From NCBI GenBank assembly GCA_905216215.1, contig CAJMSZ010000001.1:62001-126000 (forward strand): a DNA stretch of 64,000 nucleotides, given 5' to 3'. Below the pieces are notes generated by a model, which was not told the DNA's origin, made no database searches, and saw nothing but the letters and a program-made list of their open reading frames with translations. Both the position numbers and the translations under genes were made by a program. Shown one piece after another: positions 39,358-49,032 of this stretch (position 1 is its first letter; every line of letters begins with the position of its first letter). This stretch comes from an uncultured bacterium (lineage in GTDB: Bacteria > Bacillota > Clostridia > Lachnospirales > Lachnospiraceae).

Positions 39358-39373
39358 TCAATCGCCTCCATTT

Positions 39374-39390
39374 CCTACTAATATACTAGG
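39374..39390. promoter_or_regulatory. Candidate IscR/Rrf2 operator
   Basis: Imperfect 17-bp inverted repeat with CCTA ... TAGG ends, just downstream of the iscR -10 and ahead of its start codon. Position and symmetry fit a repressor site; the assignment is inference. Confidence 0.45.
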
Positions 39391-39402
39391 ATTTATGGAT
39401 AT

Positions 39403-39431
39403 AATTTAACACATAAATTCACCCATGTCAA
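39403..39431 (-). promoter_or_regulatory. Promoter of the isc-mnmA operon
   Basis: Minus strand TTGACA (39426-39431), 17-bp spacer, TAAATT (39403-39408). The -35 overlaps the end of the preceding SpoIIM-like gene. Confidence 0.7.
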
Positions 39432-39979
39432 CGCATGGAAGAAAAAATGTCCAACATCCATTTCACAATTACAGGATTCACATAAGTTTCCAAAACAATT
39501 CCTGCAAACAGCATCACTACAACTGTTCCTATTTTCCATCCGTTCCATCTGAGGCTTTCTTTGCCCATAAAATGATTAATTATTATAACATAAGCAAATC
39601 CATAAAACAATACTTGTGGAAATAAAGCTCCAAAATAAAACAACATTCCCACAATTCCCATTCGCATGACAGCCGCAACAGCCAGCATTCCTCCCGCAAA
39701 GCCTGTCCACAAAACACAAACTTCACTTGCCACTCTTCTGAGTCGTGTCATTCCTGCAATTCCCATGAAAACCAGTGGTAAAGTTCTTTGTTTCAGCAGA
39801 TAAACAAAATACTGTTCCTTTACTATTTTCTGGTTCACATATTGTCCCAAGAAATATTCATGAAAAACCCCTGTGGTTGTCACATACTTCGAACCAACAA
39901 AATTCGCATACACTATTCCAAGCAAAAAACCTGACATATACAAAAGAAGCAAAGCGTAACACCTATTTTTCTGCATCAC
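39428..39979 (-). CDS. SpoIIM-like membrane protein
   Basis: 183 residues, about five hydrophobic segments, first at residues 8-25. Layout and the C-terminal VLETYVNPVIVKW resemble SpoIIM/DUF95, part of the engulfment machinery (with SpoIID and SpoIIP) in sporulating Firmicutes. Similarity is judged from segment pattern and tail only; it could be another small membrane protein. No other sporulation gene is adjacent. Confidence 0.5.
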   Translation of the reverse strand: MMQKNRCYALLLLYMSGFLLGIVYANFVGSKYVTTTGVFHEYFLGQYVNQKIVKEQYFVYLLKQRTLPLVFMGIAGMTRLRRVASEVCVLWTGFAGGMLAVAAVMRMGIVGMLFYFGALFPQVLFYGFAYVIIINHFMGKESLRWNGWKIGTVVVMLFAGIVLETYVNPVIVKWMLDIFSSMR

Positions 39980-40082
39980 CCATATTCCCCCGTTCTACCG
40001 ATATTTCATTATATGTCAGACATCACATTTTATGATATAAAATACAGCAGAATAATATAGGATAATCTGGTAAAAACAGTAA

Positions 40083-40145
40083 AAAATAAAAAAGATGCGA
40101 AGTGCTAAAACTACTGAGTTTTCAACACTTTTCACATCTTTTTAC
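40083..40145 (-). terminator. Terminator after rny
   Basis: Long interrupted hairpin whose base pairs AAAAGATG with CATCTTTT, and an upper stem with AAGTG / CACTT, followed on the minus strand by TTTTTTATTTTTT. Confidence 0.8.
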
Positions 40146-40168
40146 ATTTTCCGATTCAATTACGAATC

Positions 40169-41725
40169 TTACTTTGCGTAATCAGTAACACGCGATTCAC
40201 GAATTACATTTACCTTAATCTGTCCTGGATATTCCAATTCAAATTCAATCTGTTTTGAAATATCTCTTGCCAGTAATACCATATCATCATCAGATATCTG
40301 TTCCGGAACTACCATTACGCGAATCTCTCTACCTGCTTGAATTGCAAAAGACTTGTCAACCCCTTTAAACTGGTTGGTTATTTCTTCTAACTGTTTTAAT
40401 CTGTTTGTATATGTTTCCAATGTTTCCCTTCTCGCACCCGGCCTTGCAGCTGAAATTGTGTCCGCTGCCTGTACAACACATGCAATCAGAGATTCCGGTT
40501 CCACATCCCCATGATGTGCCTCCACTGCATTAATGATAAGTGGAGATTCCTTGTACTTTCTGCACAAATCTGCACCAATCTGGATATGGGACCCTTCCAC
40601 ATCATGGTCAATCGACTTACCGATATCATGTAAAAGTCCAGCACGTTTTGCAGTACGGACATCCAGTCCGATTTCCCCTGCCAACAATCCAGAAAGCTGT
40701 GCTACCTCAATAGAATGCTTCAATGCATTCTGACCATAGCTTGTTCTGAACTTCATACGTCCAAGAAGACGGATCAATTCCGGATGGATTGCATGCACAC
40801 CTACTTCCAGTGCTGCAGCTTCACCCTCCTCGCGAATCATAGTATCCACTTCTTTTTGTGCCTTTTCTACCATTTCTTCAATTCTTGCCGGATGGATACG
40901 TCCATCTACAATCAGACGTTCCAGTGCAATTCTTGCCACTTCCCTGCGAATTGGGTCAAATCCTGACAATACAACCGCTTCCGGTGTATCGTCAATTATC
41001 AGTTCTACTCCGGTAAGCGTCTCCAAAGTACGGATGTTACGTCCTTCTCTACCAATAATTCTTCCTTTCATTTCATCACTTGGAAGCTGCACTACAGAAA
41101 TTGTAGTTTCAGCCACATGATCTGCTGCACATCTCTGAATTGCTGTCACGACGTATTCTTTTGCTTTCTTTTCCGCATCTTCCTTCGCCTGATTTTCCAA
41201 TTCTTTAATCATTTTCGCAGTATCATGCTTTACATCTTGTTCAACAGTTTTTAACAGATAATCCTTTGCCTGTTCGGAGGTTAGTCCTGAGATTCTTTCT
41301 AGTTCCTGTACTCTTTGCTTGCTAAGTTCTTCTACTTTCGCTTCGCGCTGCTTCATCGCTTCTTCTTTTGCCGTGAATGACGCTTCACGACGTTCAATAG
41401 CATCCGAACGCTTGTCTACGGCTTCCTCTTTGGAAAGGACACGCTTCTCATAACGCTGTAACTCTGCTCTACGTTCTTTTGTTTCCTTTTCGAGCTCATT
41501 CTTTGTTCTGATAGATTCTTCCTTAATCTCCAAAAGGGACTCCTTCTTCTTCGTCTCGGCCGTTTTCAATGCATCATCTATTATTTCTCTTGCTTTAATA
41601 TCAGCATTCCCAATCTTGGAATTTGCATCATTCTTTAACTTGGATACTGTTGCAAAATAAGTAATAGGCACTGCCACTATTACGGTGACAACTACTGCAG
41701 CAATAGCTATTCCTATTATCGGCAC
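40169..41725 (-). CDS. rny: Ribonuclease Y
   Basis: 518 residues. Membrane-anchored endonuclease initiating mRNA decay. N-terminal membrane helix in residues 3-26, long coiled coil to about 200, KH domain ([15 protein letters not shown]), HD domain ([12 protein letters not shown]). GGAGGTGCTCCTG-type site before the ATG. Third gene of recA-recX-rny. Confidence 0.97.
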   Translation of the reverse strand: MPIIGIAIAAVVVTVIVAVPITYFATVSKLKNDANSKIGNADIKAREIIDDALKTAETKKKESLLEIKEESIRTKNELEKETKERRAELQRYEKRVLSKEEAVDKRSDAIERREASFTAKEEAMKQREAKVEELSKQRVQELERISGLTSEQAKDYLLKTVEQDVKHDTAKMIKELENQAKEDAEKKAKEYVVTAIQRCAADHVAETTISVVQLPSDEMKGRIIGREGRNIRTLETLTGVELIIDDTPEAVVLSGFDPIRREVARIALERLIVDGRIHPARIEEMVEKAQKEVDTMIREEGEAAALEVGVHAIHPELIRLLGRMKFRTSYGQNALKHSIEVAQLSGLLAGEIGLDVRTAKRAGLLHDIGKSIDHDVEGSHIQIGADLCRKYKESPLIINAVEAHHGDVEPESLIACVVQAADTISAARPGARRETLETYTNRLKQLEEITNQFKGVDKSFAIQAGREIRVMVVPEQISDDDMVLLARDISKQIEFELEYPGQIKVNVIRESRVTDYAK

Positions 41726-41798
41726 AGGAGCACCTCCTTATTTAGTTTTCATTGCACAAAGTACAACACTTAAATTTTATACTGTTTTGGTAAATATG

Positions 41799-42401
41799 TC
41801 AAGCTTTCGCCAATGCCTTTCGAATTTCTTCGTAAGAAAATCCTTTTCTCATCAGGTATCCATACATCTTCTGCCGTTGCTTTTCATCCATCTCAGACGG
41901 CTCCCAGTGTTTTTTCTCCATAATTCTCCGTATGGTATCTGCTTCAGACTCTTCCTGATACAATTCTTCCAGTATAAAATCCACCTGCTCTCCTTTGACG
42001 CCTTTCTGCCCAAGAAGCATTTTGATTTCACGTTTACTCTTATTTGCTCTTTTACTGATAACAAAATTCCGAATATACGCTTCATCATTGATATACCCAA
42101 AAGACTTCACATAGGAAATTGCCGTATCTGTCACATCTTCCGGATATCCATTCTGTACCAGTTTCTCCCGAAGCTGGTGTTCTGTCCTTGGCATGGCATT
42201 CAACAAATGCATAGCACGCAGCTTCGCACGCTTTATCAGAACTTCTTCTTTAATCCTAGAAATCGTTTCTTCCGTTATCTCATGTTCTTTTCTCACCTGA
42301 TACTTAGACAATTCGCCTTTGTATAACACAAAGGCGAATGCTTCATCAATGTAAATATTATATCTTGTCTTTGTCAGCGCTTCTATCTCTGTCACAATCA
42401 T
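41799..42401 (-). CDS. recX: Regulatory protein RecX
   Basis: 200 residues. Inhibits or tunes RecA filaments. Three-helix RecX repeats, e.g. LRAMHLLNAMPRTEHQLREKL and VDFILEELYQEE. Starts 24 bp after recA, the usual arrangement. Confidence 0.9.
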   Translation of the reverse strand: MIVTEIEALTKTRYNIYIDEAFAFVLYKGELSKYQVRKEHEITEETISRIKEEVLIKRAKLRAMHLLNAMPRTEHQLREKLVQNGYPEDVTDTAISYVKSFGYINDEAYIRNFVISKRANKSKREIKMLLGQKGVKGEQVDFILEELYQEESEADTIRRIMEKKHWEPSEMDEKQRQKMYGYLMRKGFSYEEIRKALAKA

Positions 42402-42425
42402 CTGTCTTCCACCTGCGCACCCGAA

Positions 42426-43469
42426 TTATTTCTCTTTCTTATCATCATCCTTTGGCGCTGCGTCTTCACCAAGTCCATAATGTGCACGCACCTTCTCTGC
42501 AATTTCAGCCATCATTTCCGGATGTTCTGACAGATAAATCTTGGCATTCTCTCTTCCCTGCCCAATCTTCTCTCCATTATAAGCATACCATGCGCCACTC
42601 TTGTTCACTACATTCACATTGGCTGCCAAATCCAGAATATCTCCTTCTTTAGAAATGCCCTTACCAAACATAATATCAAATTCGGCCTCTTTAAACGGAG
42701 GTGCAATCTTGTTCTTTACGATTTTGACACGGACACGGTTACCTACCATCTCACCGCCCTGCTTTAACGTCTCGATTCTTCTTACATCCATACGGACAGA
42801 GGCATAGAACTTCAGCGCACGTCCACCTGTTGTCGTCTCCGGATTACCAAACATAACCCCCACTTTCTCTCGCAGCTGGTTAATAAAAATAACAACACAG
42901 TTTGATTTGCTGATTACCGGTGTGAGTTTTCGAAGAGCCTGAGACATCAATCTTGCCTGAAGACCCACATGAGAATCACCCATATCGCCTTCAATTTCCT
43001 GTTTTGGAACAAGTGCTGCAACAGAGTCCACTACAATAATGTCAATCGCACCAGAGCGAACCATCGTTTCTGTAATTTCCAATGCCTGGTCTCCACTGTC
43101 CGGCTGGGAAATATATAATTCGTCAATGTCTACACCGATATTCTTTGCATATACAGGATCTAATGCATGTTCCGCATCAATAAATCCTGCAATTCCTCCA
43201 CGTTTCTGTACTTCTGCTATCATATGCAGAGCAACCGTTGTCTTACCACTGGACTCTGGTCCATAGATTTCCACAATTCTTCCTTTCGGCACGCCACCCA
43301 TTCCGAGGGCTAAATCCAAGCTTAACGAACCAGTTGGTACTGTCTCCACCTGAACCTGTGCTGCCGGATCACCAAGCTTCATCACTGCACCTTTTCCAAA
43401 ATCCTTCTCCAGCTTTGCAATTGCAGCCTCCAGCGCTTTCTTTTTATTCTCATCTGTCATATTTGCCAT
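42426..43469 (-). CDS. recA: Recombinase RecA
   Basis: 347 residues. Strand exchange and LexA co-protease activation. Walker A GPESSGKT at 70-77, DNA-binding loop with [22 protein letters not shown]. The start is at 43469 (AGGAGAAAATAT ahead) rather than the frame start at 43484. Two LexA-type boxes in the promoter region make it an SOS gene. Confidence 0.98.
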   Translation of the reverse strand: MANMTDENKKKALEAAIAKLEKDFGKGAVMKLGDPAAQVQVETVPTGSLSLDLALGMGGVPKGRIVEIYGPESSGKTTVALHMIAEVQKRGGIAGFIDAEHALDPVYAKNIGVDIDELYISQPDSGDQALEITETMVRSGAIDIIVVDSVAALVPKQEIEGDMGDSHVGLQARLMSQALRKLTPVISKSNCVVIFINQLREKVGVMFGNPETTTGGRALKFYASVRMDVRRIETLKQGGEMVGNRVRVKIVKNKIAPPFKEAEFDIMFGKGISKEGDILDLAANVNVVNKSGAWYAYNGEKIGQGRENAKIYLSEHPEMMAEIAEKVRAHYGLGEDAAPKDDDKKEK

Positions 43470-43489
43470 ATATTTTCTCCTCATATTTT

Positions 43490-43503
43490 CGAACGAACGT
43501 TTG
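43490..43503 (-). promoter_or_regulatory. LexA (SOS) box 1 of recA
   Basis: Minus strand CAAACGTTCGTTCG against the Gram-positive consensus CGAACNNNNGTTCG: one mismatch. Lies just after the -10, about 20 bp ahead of the recA ATG. Confidence 0.8.
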
Positions 43504-43511
43504 TTTTTTAC

Positions 43512-43540
43512 ATATTAGTACATATGTTCTGTTTTGTCAA
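43512..43540 (-). promoter_or_regulatory. recA promoter with second LexA-like box
   Basis: Minus strand TTGACA (43535-43540), 17-bp spacer, TAATAT (43512-43517). The spacer includes AGAACATATGTACT (43517-43530), an 11/14 match to the CGAACATATGTTCG form of the SOS box, so the promoter appears to be covered by two boxes. Confidence 0.75.
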
Positions 43541-43624
43541 GTTTTTTCTTTTTATTTATCCGATTTTATGATACCAGAAAAAAGAGTCGAAACCATATCA
43601 GGCTGCTCTAAGTAGTTATAGGAC

Positions 43625-44452
43625 TCATAGTTCAAATATCTTTATCAGAGCATCTGCCACACCATCTTCATGGTGGGTTCCCGTAATGGTATCTGCCGCA
43701 TTCTTACACTCGGGCACTGCATTTTCCACTGCAATTCCAAGTCCCGCCGCCTGCAGAAGTTCGCAGTCATTTTCCCCATCTCCGAAAGCAATAACTGCCT
43801 CCATAGGGATGTCAAGCTTCTCTGTAAGCCTTGCCACTGCCCGATGCTTTCCCGACTCCATACTGGAAATTTCTATGAGATGTCGGGTACTGCTGGTAAT
43901 ATAGACGTTATCAAACGTTTCTTCAATCTGTTTACGAAAATGTGCTTTGTCTTCCTCTCTTACCACAACATCAATTCCATCCAGGTTCTTTCGGTGTTCT
44001 AGCAGAAAAACTTCCATGTCTTCCACCGGCTCTCTCGTACGTTCAACGTATCCTTCAATCAATTCATTTCCCGTTGCAAATGCGGATGGATTTTCCCAGT
44101 AAGCTTTGCTTGCATAAGCTTTTCCATCAATAAAGCATTCATATGCAACAGGGCAGGAACGCAGAAGCCCACATAGCCTCTGTGCAACTTCTTCAGGAAC
44201 TTTTGAGCACCACAAAGGCCGTTCCTCCAAAAGATCATATATCATTGCTCCGTTGGATGTAATAAGATAACGAAGCCCGCTTACCGCCAATACATCCTCC
44301 GGATAAGAGCATAAAGGCCGTCCACTGGCAGGAACAAACAAAATCCCCTTTTTTCTCAATTTGTCCAGTGCTTCTTTTGTCTTTTCCGACAGAGAATCTC
44401 CTTGTTGAAGAAGAGTCAGATCTAAATCCGATATCACACATTTATATTTCAT
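43625..44452 (-). CDS. HAD superfamily Cof-type phosphatase
   Basis: 275 residues. Motif I CVISDLDLTLL, motif II in PASGRPL, type IIB cap, motif IV AFGDGENDCELL. Likely acts on a sugar phosphate or flavin-type phosphate; substrate not predictable. The start is set at the ATG at 44452, with GAGTGAG ahead; a GTG at 44464 is possible. First gene on the far side of the recA promoter. Confidence 0.88.
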   Translation of the reverse strand: MKYKCVISDLDLTLLQQGDSLSEKTKEALDKLRKKGILFVPASGRPLCSYPEDVLAVSGLRYLITSNGAMIYDLLEERPLWCSKVPEEVAQRLCGLLRSCPVAYECFIDGKAYASKAYWENPSAFATGNELIEGYVERTREPVEDMEVFLLEHRKNLDGIDVVVREEDKAHFRKQIEETFDNVYITSSTRHLIEISSMESGKHRAVARLTEKLDIPMEAVIAFGDGENDCELLQAAGLGIAVENAVPECKNAADTITGTHHEDGVADALIKIFEL

Positions 44453-44473
44453 CGCACTACTCACTCTGTTCTA

Positions 44474-45148
44474 CTATTTGTTTTTATCTTTTTCTACAAC
44501 TTCACCCTGTTTTTTATAAATACTGTTTGACGGCACATAGCCACGAACCATGGACAATGGATAAATATTCGTATTCTTTCCAACCACACTTCCCGGATTT
44601 AATACGGTTCCGCATCCAACTTCCACATTGTCTCCCAGCATGGCTCCGAATTTTTTCATACCTGTCTCAATATTTTCTTCCGGTGTCTTCACAACAACCA
44701 GCTTTTTGTCTGATTTCACATTGGATGTAATGGAACCTGCTCCCATGTGCGCTTTAAATCCCAGAATCGAATCTCCAACATAGTTGTAATGTGGTACCTG
44801 TACTTTATTAAAGAGAATTACATTTTTTAATTCTGTAGAGTTTCCTACCACTGCCCCTTCCCCGACAATTGCATTTGCACGGATAAATGCACAATGCCTC
44901 ACTTCCGCATCTTTTCCAATAATCGCCGGTCCTCCAATAAATGCAGTAGGAGCCACTTTGGCACTCCTTGCAACCCATACATTGTCTCCACGTTTTTCAT
45001 ACTCTTCTTCCGACAATATAGCGCCTAATTCCATGATGAAATTACTGATTTTCGGAAGTACTTCCCAAGGATACTCTACACCGTCAAAAATATCCTTTGC
45101 TATGGTTTCATCCAACGTATACATTTCTTTTACCGTCATTTCTTTCAT
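44474..45148 (-). CDS. Left-handed beta-helix protein, GlmU C-terminal-like
   Basis: 224 residues. Hexapeptide repeats through residues 55-195 (VAPTAFIGGPAIIG, IRANAIVGEGAVVG, GAMLGDNVEVGCGTVLNPGSVVG) predict a trimeric beta-helix as in acetyltransferases. There is no N-terminal nucleotidyltransferase domain; annotation as UDP-GlcNAc pyrophosphorylase in related genomes refers to this half. Substrate unknown. GGAGTAGAAATC before the ATG; directly follows topB. Confidence 0.7.
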   Translation of the reverse strand: MKEMTVKEMYTLDETIAKDIFDGVEYPWEVLPKISNFIMELGAILSEEEYEKRGDNVWVARSAKVAPTAFIGGPAIIGKDAEVRHCAFIRANAIVGEGAVVGNSTELKNVILFNKVQVPHYNYVGDSILGFKAHMGAGSITSNVKSDKKLVVVKTPEENIETGMKKFGAMLGDNVEVGCGTVLNPGSVVGKNTNIYPLSMVRGYVPSNSIYKKQGEVVEKDKNK

Positions 45149-45153
45149 GATTT

Positions 45154-47211
45154 CTACTCCTTTTCACTCTTTTTTCTCTTTGTTGTACTTCTTTGATTGC
45201 TTTTACTATTATTTTTATAATACGAAGCCGCCTTATCGTAATATGCTCTTAAATGATAATGATTTTGCACTCCAAGTACTCCGTTAGTTCTGCTAATAAT
45301 AAAATTCCGCAGCTTCACCATGTATTCCTCGGCAGTAATCTCGCCATCAGCAACATAGGTCAGACCTTTTTCCCAGCTTGCAGTCAATTCCGGATTCAGA
45401 AGAGAACGGATAGAGCAGGCAACCACATCATATACCATTTCTCCCAGCAGAGTCGGAGTAATAACCTGAGTTTTCTTGTTCAAAGACAAATATTTGATGT
45501 TGAACAGCTTTTTGAGAATTTCCGCACGGGTGGCACTGGTTCCGATTCCGCTTCCCTTTATCTGGGCGCGCAGTTCTTCATCTTCAATTAACTGTCCGGC
45601 ATTTTCCATAGCAAGAATCATAGAACCGGAATTATAACGTTTCGGAGGTGCAGTCTCTCCTTCCTTAATATCAAGGCCCGACACGGTAAGGACATCGCCT
45701 TTTTTTATTTTCTGAATATACTCAAATAAATGAACATCCATATCTTTTCCTTCGTCATTTTCTACACTGTCATTTTCACTGGCCTTTTTATTTTTCGGAA
45801 CCCCTGCCACCTTTAAATAACCTTCTTTCGCAAGCACACGGAAATTGGAGAAAAACTGTTCTTCCTTTATCTCTGTTACAATTGCAACTTTCTGATATTC
45901 TGCGGCAGGATAAAAAATACTCAAAAACCGCCGTACGATTAGTTCGTAAACCTGCTTTGCCGTATGTGAGACCGATGTCAGTGCAGAAAGTCCCTGCCCA
46001 GTAGGAATGATTGCGTAATGGTCCGTTATCTGCTTGTCATTGACATATCTGGATTTAGCCAGATTTTTGTAGCTTTCAAACTGTAAAATGTCTTTCAGAT
46101 AAGGCTCTGCCACTTCATATTTGTACAATCCATTCAGATTCTTTGTAATCTCTTTCGCCACAGCCGTAGACAAAACACGGGCATCCGTTCTGGGATAAGT
46201 TACAAGCTTCTTCTCGTACAACTCCTGCACAATCCGTAAGGTCTCATCCGGGCTGATTTTAAATCGCTTGGAACATTCATTCTGAAGTTCTGCCAGATTG
46301 AATAACAGAGGTGGATTTTTCTTTTCTTTCTTTTTTTCAAGAGTTACAATCCGACACTGAAGTGGTTCGTTTTCACTTTTCAAATAAGCAATCAACTCTT
46401 TCGCATCCCGTCGTTCTTTAAAACCATTTTCTTTGTAAAGCTTTAAGGATTCAAAATATTTACTTCCTTTTACAGCACGCCATTCTCCTTCGAAAGTGCC
46501 GCCATCTGTGGTAATCGTTTCTATAATTTTGTAAAATGGCGTCTTTACAAATTCCCGGATTTCCCGTTCCCTGCGAACCACCATACCAAGCACACAGGTC
46601 ATTACCCGCCCCACGGAAATCACAGTGTACTTATTTCCTAAATATTTGGAAATACTGTCTCCATATTTCAGCGTCAACAAGCGGGAAAAATTAATTCCCA
46701 TCAGATAATCTTCTTTTGCTCTTAAATAAGCAGACTCTGAAAGATTATCATAGGCTGACAGGTCTTTCGCCTCCCGGATTCCACGCAAAATTTCTTCTTC
46801 TGTCTGAGAATCAATCCACACCCTGCGGCGTTCCTTCCCCGTTACTCCTGCCATCTGCTCTACGAGACGGTAAATATATTCTCCCTCCCGTCCCGAGTCA
46901 GTACACACATAAATACAACGAATGTCATCTCTGGTCAGAAGCATTTTTACCGTATCAAACTGTTTCTTGACAGAAGGAATCACTTCATACTTAAATTCAT
47001 TCGGGATAAATGGCAAGGTCTGAAGGCTCCATTTCTTATACCTTTCATCGTATACTTCCGGATAACTCATAGTAACAAGATGCCCGACACACCAGGTGAC
47101 AACTGCATCGTCACCTTCCAGATATCCATCTTTTCTTTTCATGTTTGTATGTAATGCTTTTGCAAACTCCTGTGCTACACTGGGTTTCTCCGCAATAAAT
47201 ATATTCTTCAT
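45154..47211 (-). CDS. topB: Type IA DNA topoisomerase (topoisomerase III)
   Basis: 685 residues. Toprim domain starting FIAEKPSVAQEF with DSGREGEYIYR, and active tyrosine in LVTYPRTDARVLS. No C-terminal zinc-finger repeats, so TopB-like rather than TopA; it ends in a basic tail. I start at 47211 by analogy with the family's MKxxIAEKPS beginning; the ribosome site is poor, and an ATG at 47241 is the alternative. Confidence 0.88.
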   Translation of the reverse strand: MKNIFIAEKPSVAQEFAKALHTNMKRKDGYLEGDDAVVTWCVGHLVTMSYPEVYDERYKKWSLQTLPFIPNEFKYEVIPSVKKQFDTVKMLLTRDDIRCIYVCTDSGREGEYIYRLVEQMAGVTGKERRRVWIDSQTEEEILRGIREAKDLSAYDNLSESAYLRAKEDYLMGINFSRLLTLKYGDSISKYLGNKYTVISVGRVMTCVLGMVVRREREIREFVKTPFYKIIETITTDGGTFEGEWRAVKGSKYFESLKLYKENGFKERRDAKELIAYLKSENEPLQCRIVTLEKKKEKKNPPLLFNLAELQNECSKRFKISPDETLRIVQELYEKKLVTYPRTDARVLSTAVAKEITKNLNGLYKYEVAEPYLKDILQFESYKNLAKSRYVNDKQITDHYAIIPTGQGLSALTSVSHTAKQVYELIVRRFLSIFYPAAEYQKVAIVTEIKEEQFFSNFRVLAKEGYLKVAGVPKNKKASENDSVENDEGKDMDVHLFEYIQKIKKGDVLTVSGLDIKEGETAPPKRYNSGSMILAMENAGQLIEDEELRAQIKGSGIGTSATRAEILKKLFNIKYLSLNKKTQVITPTLLGEMVYDVVACSIRSLLNPELTASWEKGLTYVADGEITAEEYMVKLRNFIISRTNGVLGVQNHYHLRAYYDKAASYYKNNSKSNQRSTTKRKKSEKE

Positions 47212-47392
47212 AAATGTTCTTAAATACAGCCTTTCTGTCATATATCTGGTAACGTCAAAAGGTGGCCGGTCACAGTGAAAACAGATACAACTGTAACTGA
47301 CCACCCATGCTTCACAGTATAACACATTCTCTCACATTCTGCCATACTGACAACTACCAGGTACTCTTCTTTCTTTTATACGATAATCGCTT

Positions 47393-48145
47393 CTATTGTT
47401 CTGCCCCCATGAGTGCAGCGCCAATTGCTCCCGCATATCTTGCAAGCGGGTCACTTGTAACAGATGCATGCAGCGCATTTTCCAGTCTTTCAATAACATA
47501 CTGATCCTCGCACAGTCCACCTGTCAAGAAATACTTATCACTTGGCACTTGGGCAATCAACTGTACAACCTTCATAACAACCGATTCGATGACACCAAAC
47601 GCAATATCTTCTCTTGGCGTACCACGACCAATCAGACTGATTACTTCTGATTCCGCAAATACAGTACACATAGAACTAATCGTAATGTGTTCCCCTTTTC
47701 TTGCCAGATCAGACAATTCATTCTGCGTAAGCCCCAGACGGTTTGTCATAACCTCAATAAATTTTCCTGTTCCCGCTGAACATTTATCATTCATAAGGAA
47801 CTTCATTACACGACCATTTTTCAAAGAAATACCTTTGGTATCCTGCCCTCCGATATCAATAACAGTTCCATCATCATGAAATAAATAATAAGCACCCTTA
47901 CCATGGCAGGTAATCTCTGTCACCACACGGTCTGCATATGGAACAGAAATTCGTCCGTATCCGGTTGCTACATAAGTTGCGTTATCCTTATTAATTCCTT
48001 CTGCTTCCAGTTGTTCATAAATATCATCTGCGGTCTTTCTACTGCTGAATCCAGTGTTAAGTAACAAGTGTTTTACCACTTTTCCTTCTTCCATTACAAC
48101 CACCTTTGCTGCACTTGACCCAATATCAATTCCTACAAAATACAT
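47393..48145 (-). CDS. Single-domain 2-hydroxyacyl-CoA dehydratase activase (HgdC/BadF family)
   Basis: 250 residues. ATPase that injects an electron into 2-hydroxyacyl-CoA dehydratases. FVGIDIGSSAAKV, VIDIGGQDTKGI, and the cluster cysteines in NDKCSAGTGKF and SMCTVFAESEV. AGGAGGAAGAC before the ATG at 48145. No dehydratase subunits follow; the gene stands alone, next to a short LacI-like regulator. Confidence 0.88.
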   Translation of the reverse strand: MYFVGIDIGSSAAKVVVMEEGKVVKHLLLNTGFSSRKTADDIYEQLEAEGINKDNATYVATGYGRISVPYADRVVTEITCHGKGAYYLFHDDGTVIDIGGQDTKGISLKNGRVMKFLMNDKCSAGTGKFIEVMTNRLGLTQNELSDLARKGEHITISSMCTVFAESEVISLIGRGTPREDIAFGVIESVVMKVVQLIAQVPSDKYFLTGGLCEDQYVIERLENALHASVTSDPLARYAGAIGAALMGAEQ

Positions 48146-48266
48146 GTCTTCCTCCTGCTTCGTTCTGTATATATAGATACAAAGTACGTTCTTTTCTTTC
48201 ACGTCACTATCTCTAGTTTAGTATTTTACATGCCATTCGTCAAATTGATAAAATCTATAAATCCAT

Positions 48267-48785
48267 TTACGAAACGCGTCCTATTTCATACATCATAATT
48301 TCCAGCTTTCTGTAAAGCGCCTCCTCTGTCTCCCGTTCACTTATCCACACAGACTGACAACCTGTTTCTTCTTCAAAGGAATGCCTGCGTTCCTTTGGGA
48401 AACCAATCATGACCGCCCCGTCCGCTTTCCACTCTCTGGCAAATATGGTTCCTTCTTCGATGCCGTTTGCAAAATGAATCAGGGCATACTGCTTTTTGTT
48501 AAAAATATACTGTTCAATTTGCTTTAGATATTCGTAATTGCGGCACCTTTGTGTGGGTCTTCCATTTGCCGTCCCGTCCAAAATCACATAAAGCTTTGTT
48601 CCTCTTCCTGCCAGCACACGTGCGCGTACATTTAACAGATAGTCCTCTTCTTTGAGAATTTTTTCAATTTTTTGCTTCGTTTCCGTGCTCATTCGTTCCG
48701 TTCGCCCGTGTATCACATTTAACACGGTGGTCACACTGACTCCGGCTCTGGATGCAATTTCTTTTACCCGTACTTTTTTCCCCAT
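48267..48785 (-). CDS. Half-length LacI-like regulator
   Basis: 172 residues against about 330 for LacI proteins. Residues 1-60 are a clear LacI helix-turn-helix and hinge (VKEIASRAGVSVTTVLNVIHGRTERMS). The remaining 110 residues contain only part of a periplasmic-binding fold (LYVILDGTANGRP, DGAVMIGFP) and end cleanly at a stop; no continuation in another frame is evident. Either a natural short form or an old deletion. AGGAGCGG precedes the ATG. Confidence 0.7.
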   Translation of the reverse strand: MGKKVRVKEIASRAGVSVTTVLNVIHGRTERMSTETKQKIEKILKEEDYLLNVRARVLAGRGTKLYVILDGTANGRPTQRCRNYEYLKQIEQYIFNKKQYALIHFANGIEEGTIFAREWKADGAVMIGFPKERRHSFEEETGCQSVWISERETEEALYRKLEIMMYEIGRVS

Positions 48786-48966
48786 TTTTCTTCCGCTCCT
48801 TCATTTTATTTTCAAATGTCAGCCAAAACCTCTCCTGTCCCTGACATTTTCCAGACTATAACACATATTTAGGGACATGTGTGATTTTCGATGAAGTACG
48901 TTATTCTCCTATATATTTCGACAAATTTCTGTAAAATTATTCTCCAATTTTCTATAAGATTATCAG

Positions 48967-48995
48967 TTGTGATTCCTGTATGCTTGTGCTATTCT
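48967..48995 (+). promoter_or_regulatory. Promoter of the HAD / esterase / ATP-grasp cassette
   Basis: Plus strand TTGTGA (48967-48972), 17-bp spacer, TATTCT (48990-48995), about 30 nt before the first ATG. Confidence 0.55.
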
Positions 48996-49032
48996 TTTGA
49001 TAAATACAATCGTAAAAAGGAGCTTTTCTTTC

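Noticed and set aside
48150..48266. Continuation of the LacI-like gene as a frameshifted pseudogene
   Set aside because: I see no LacI C-terminal motifs in any frame downstream; there is too little room before the activase gene.
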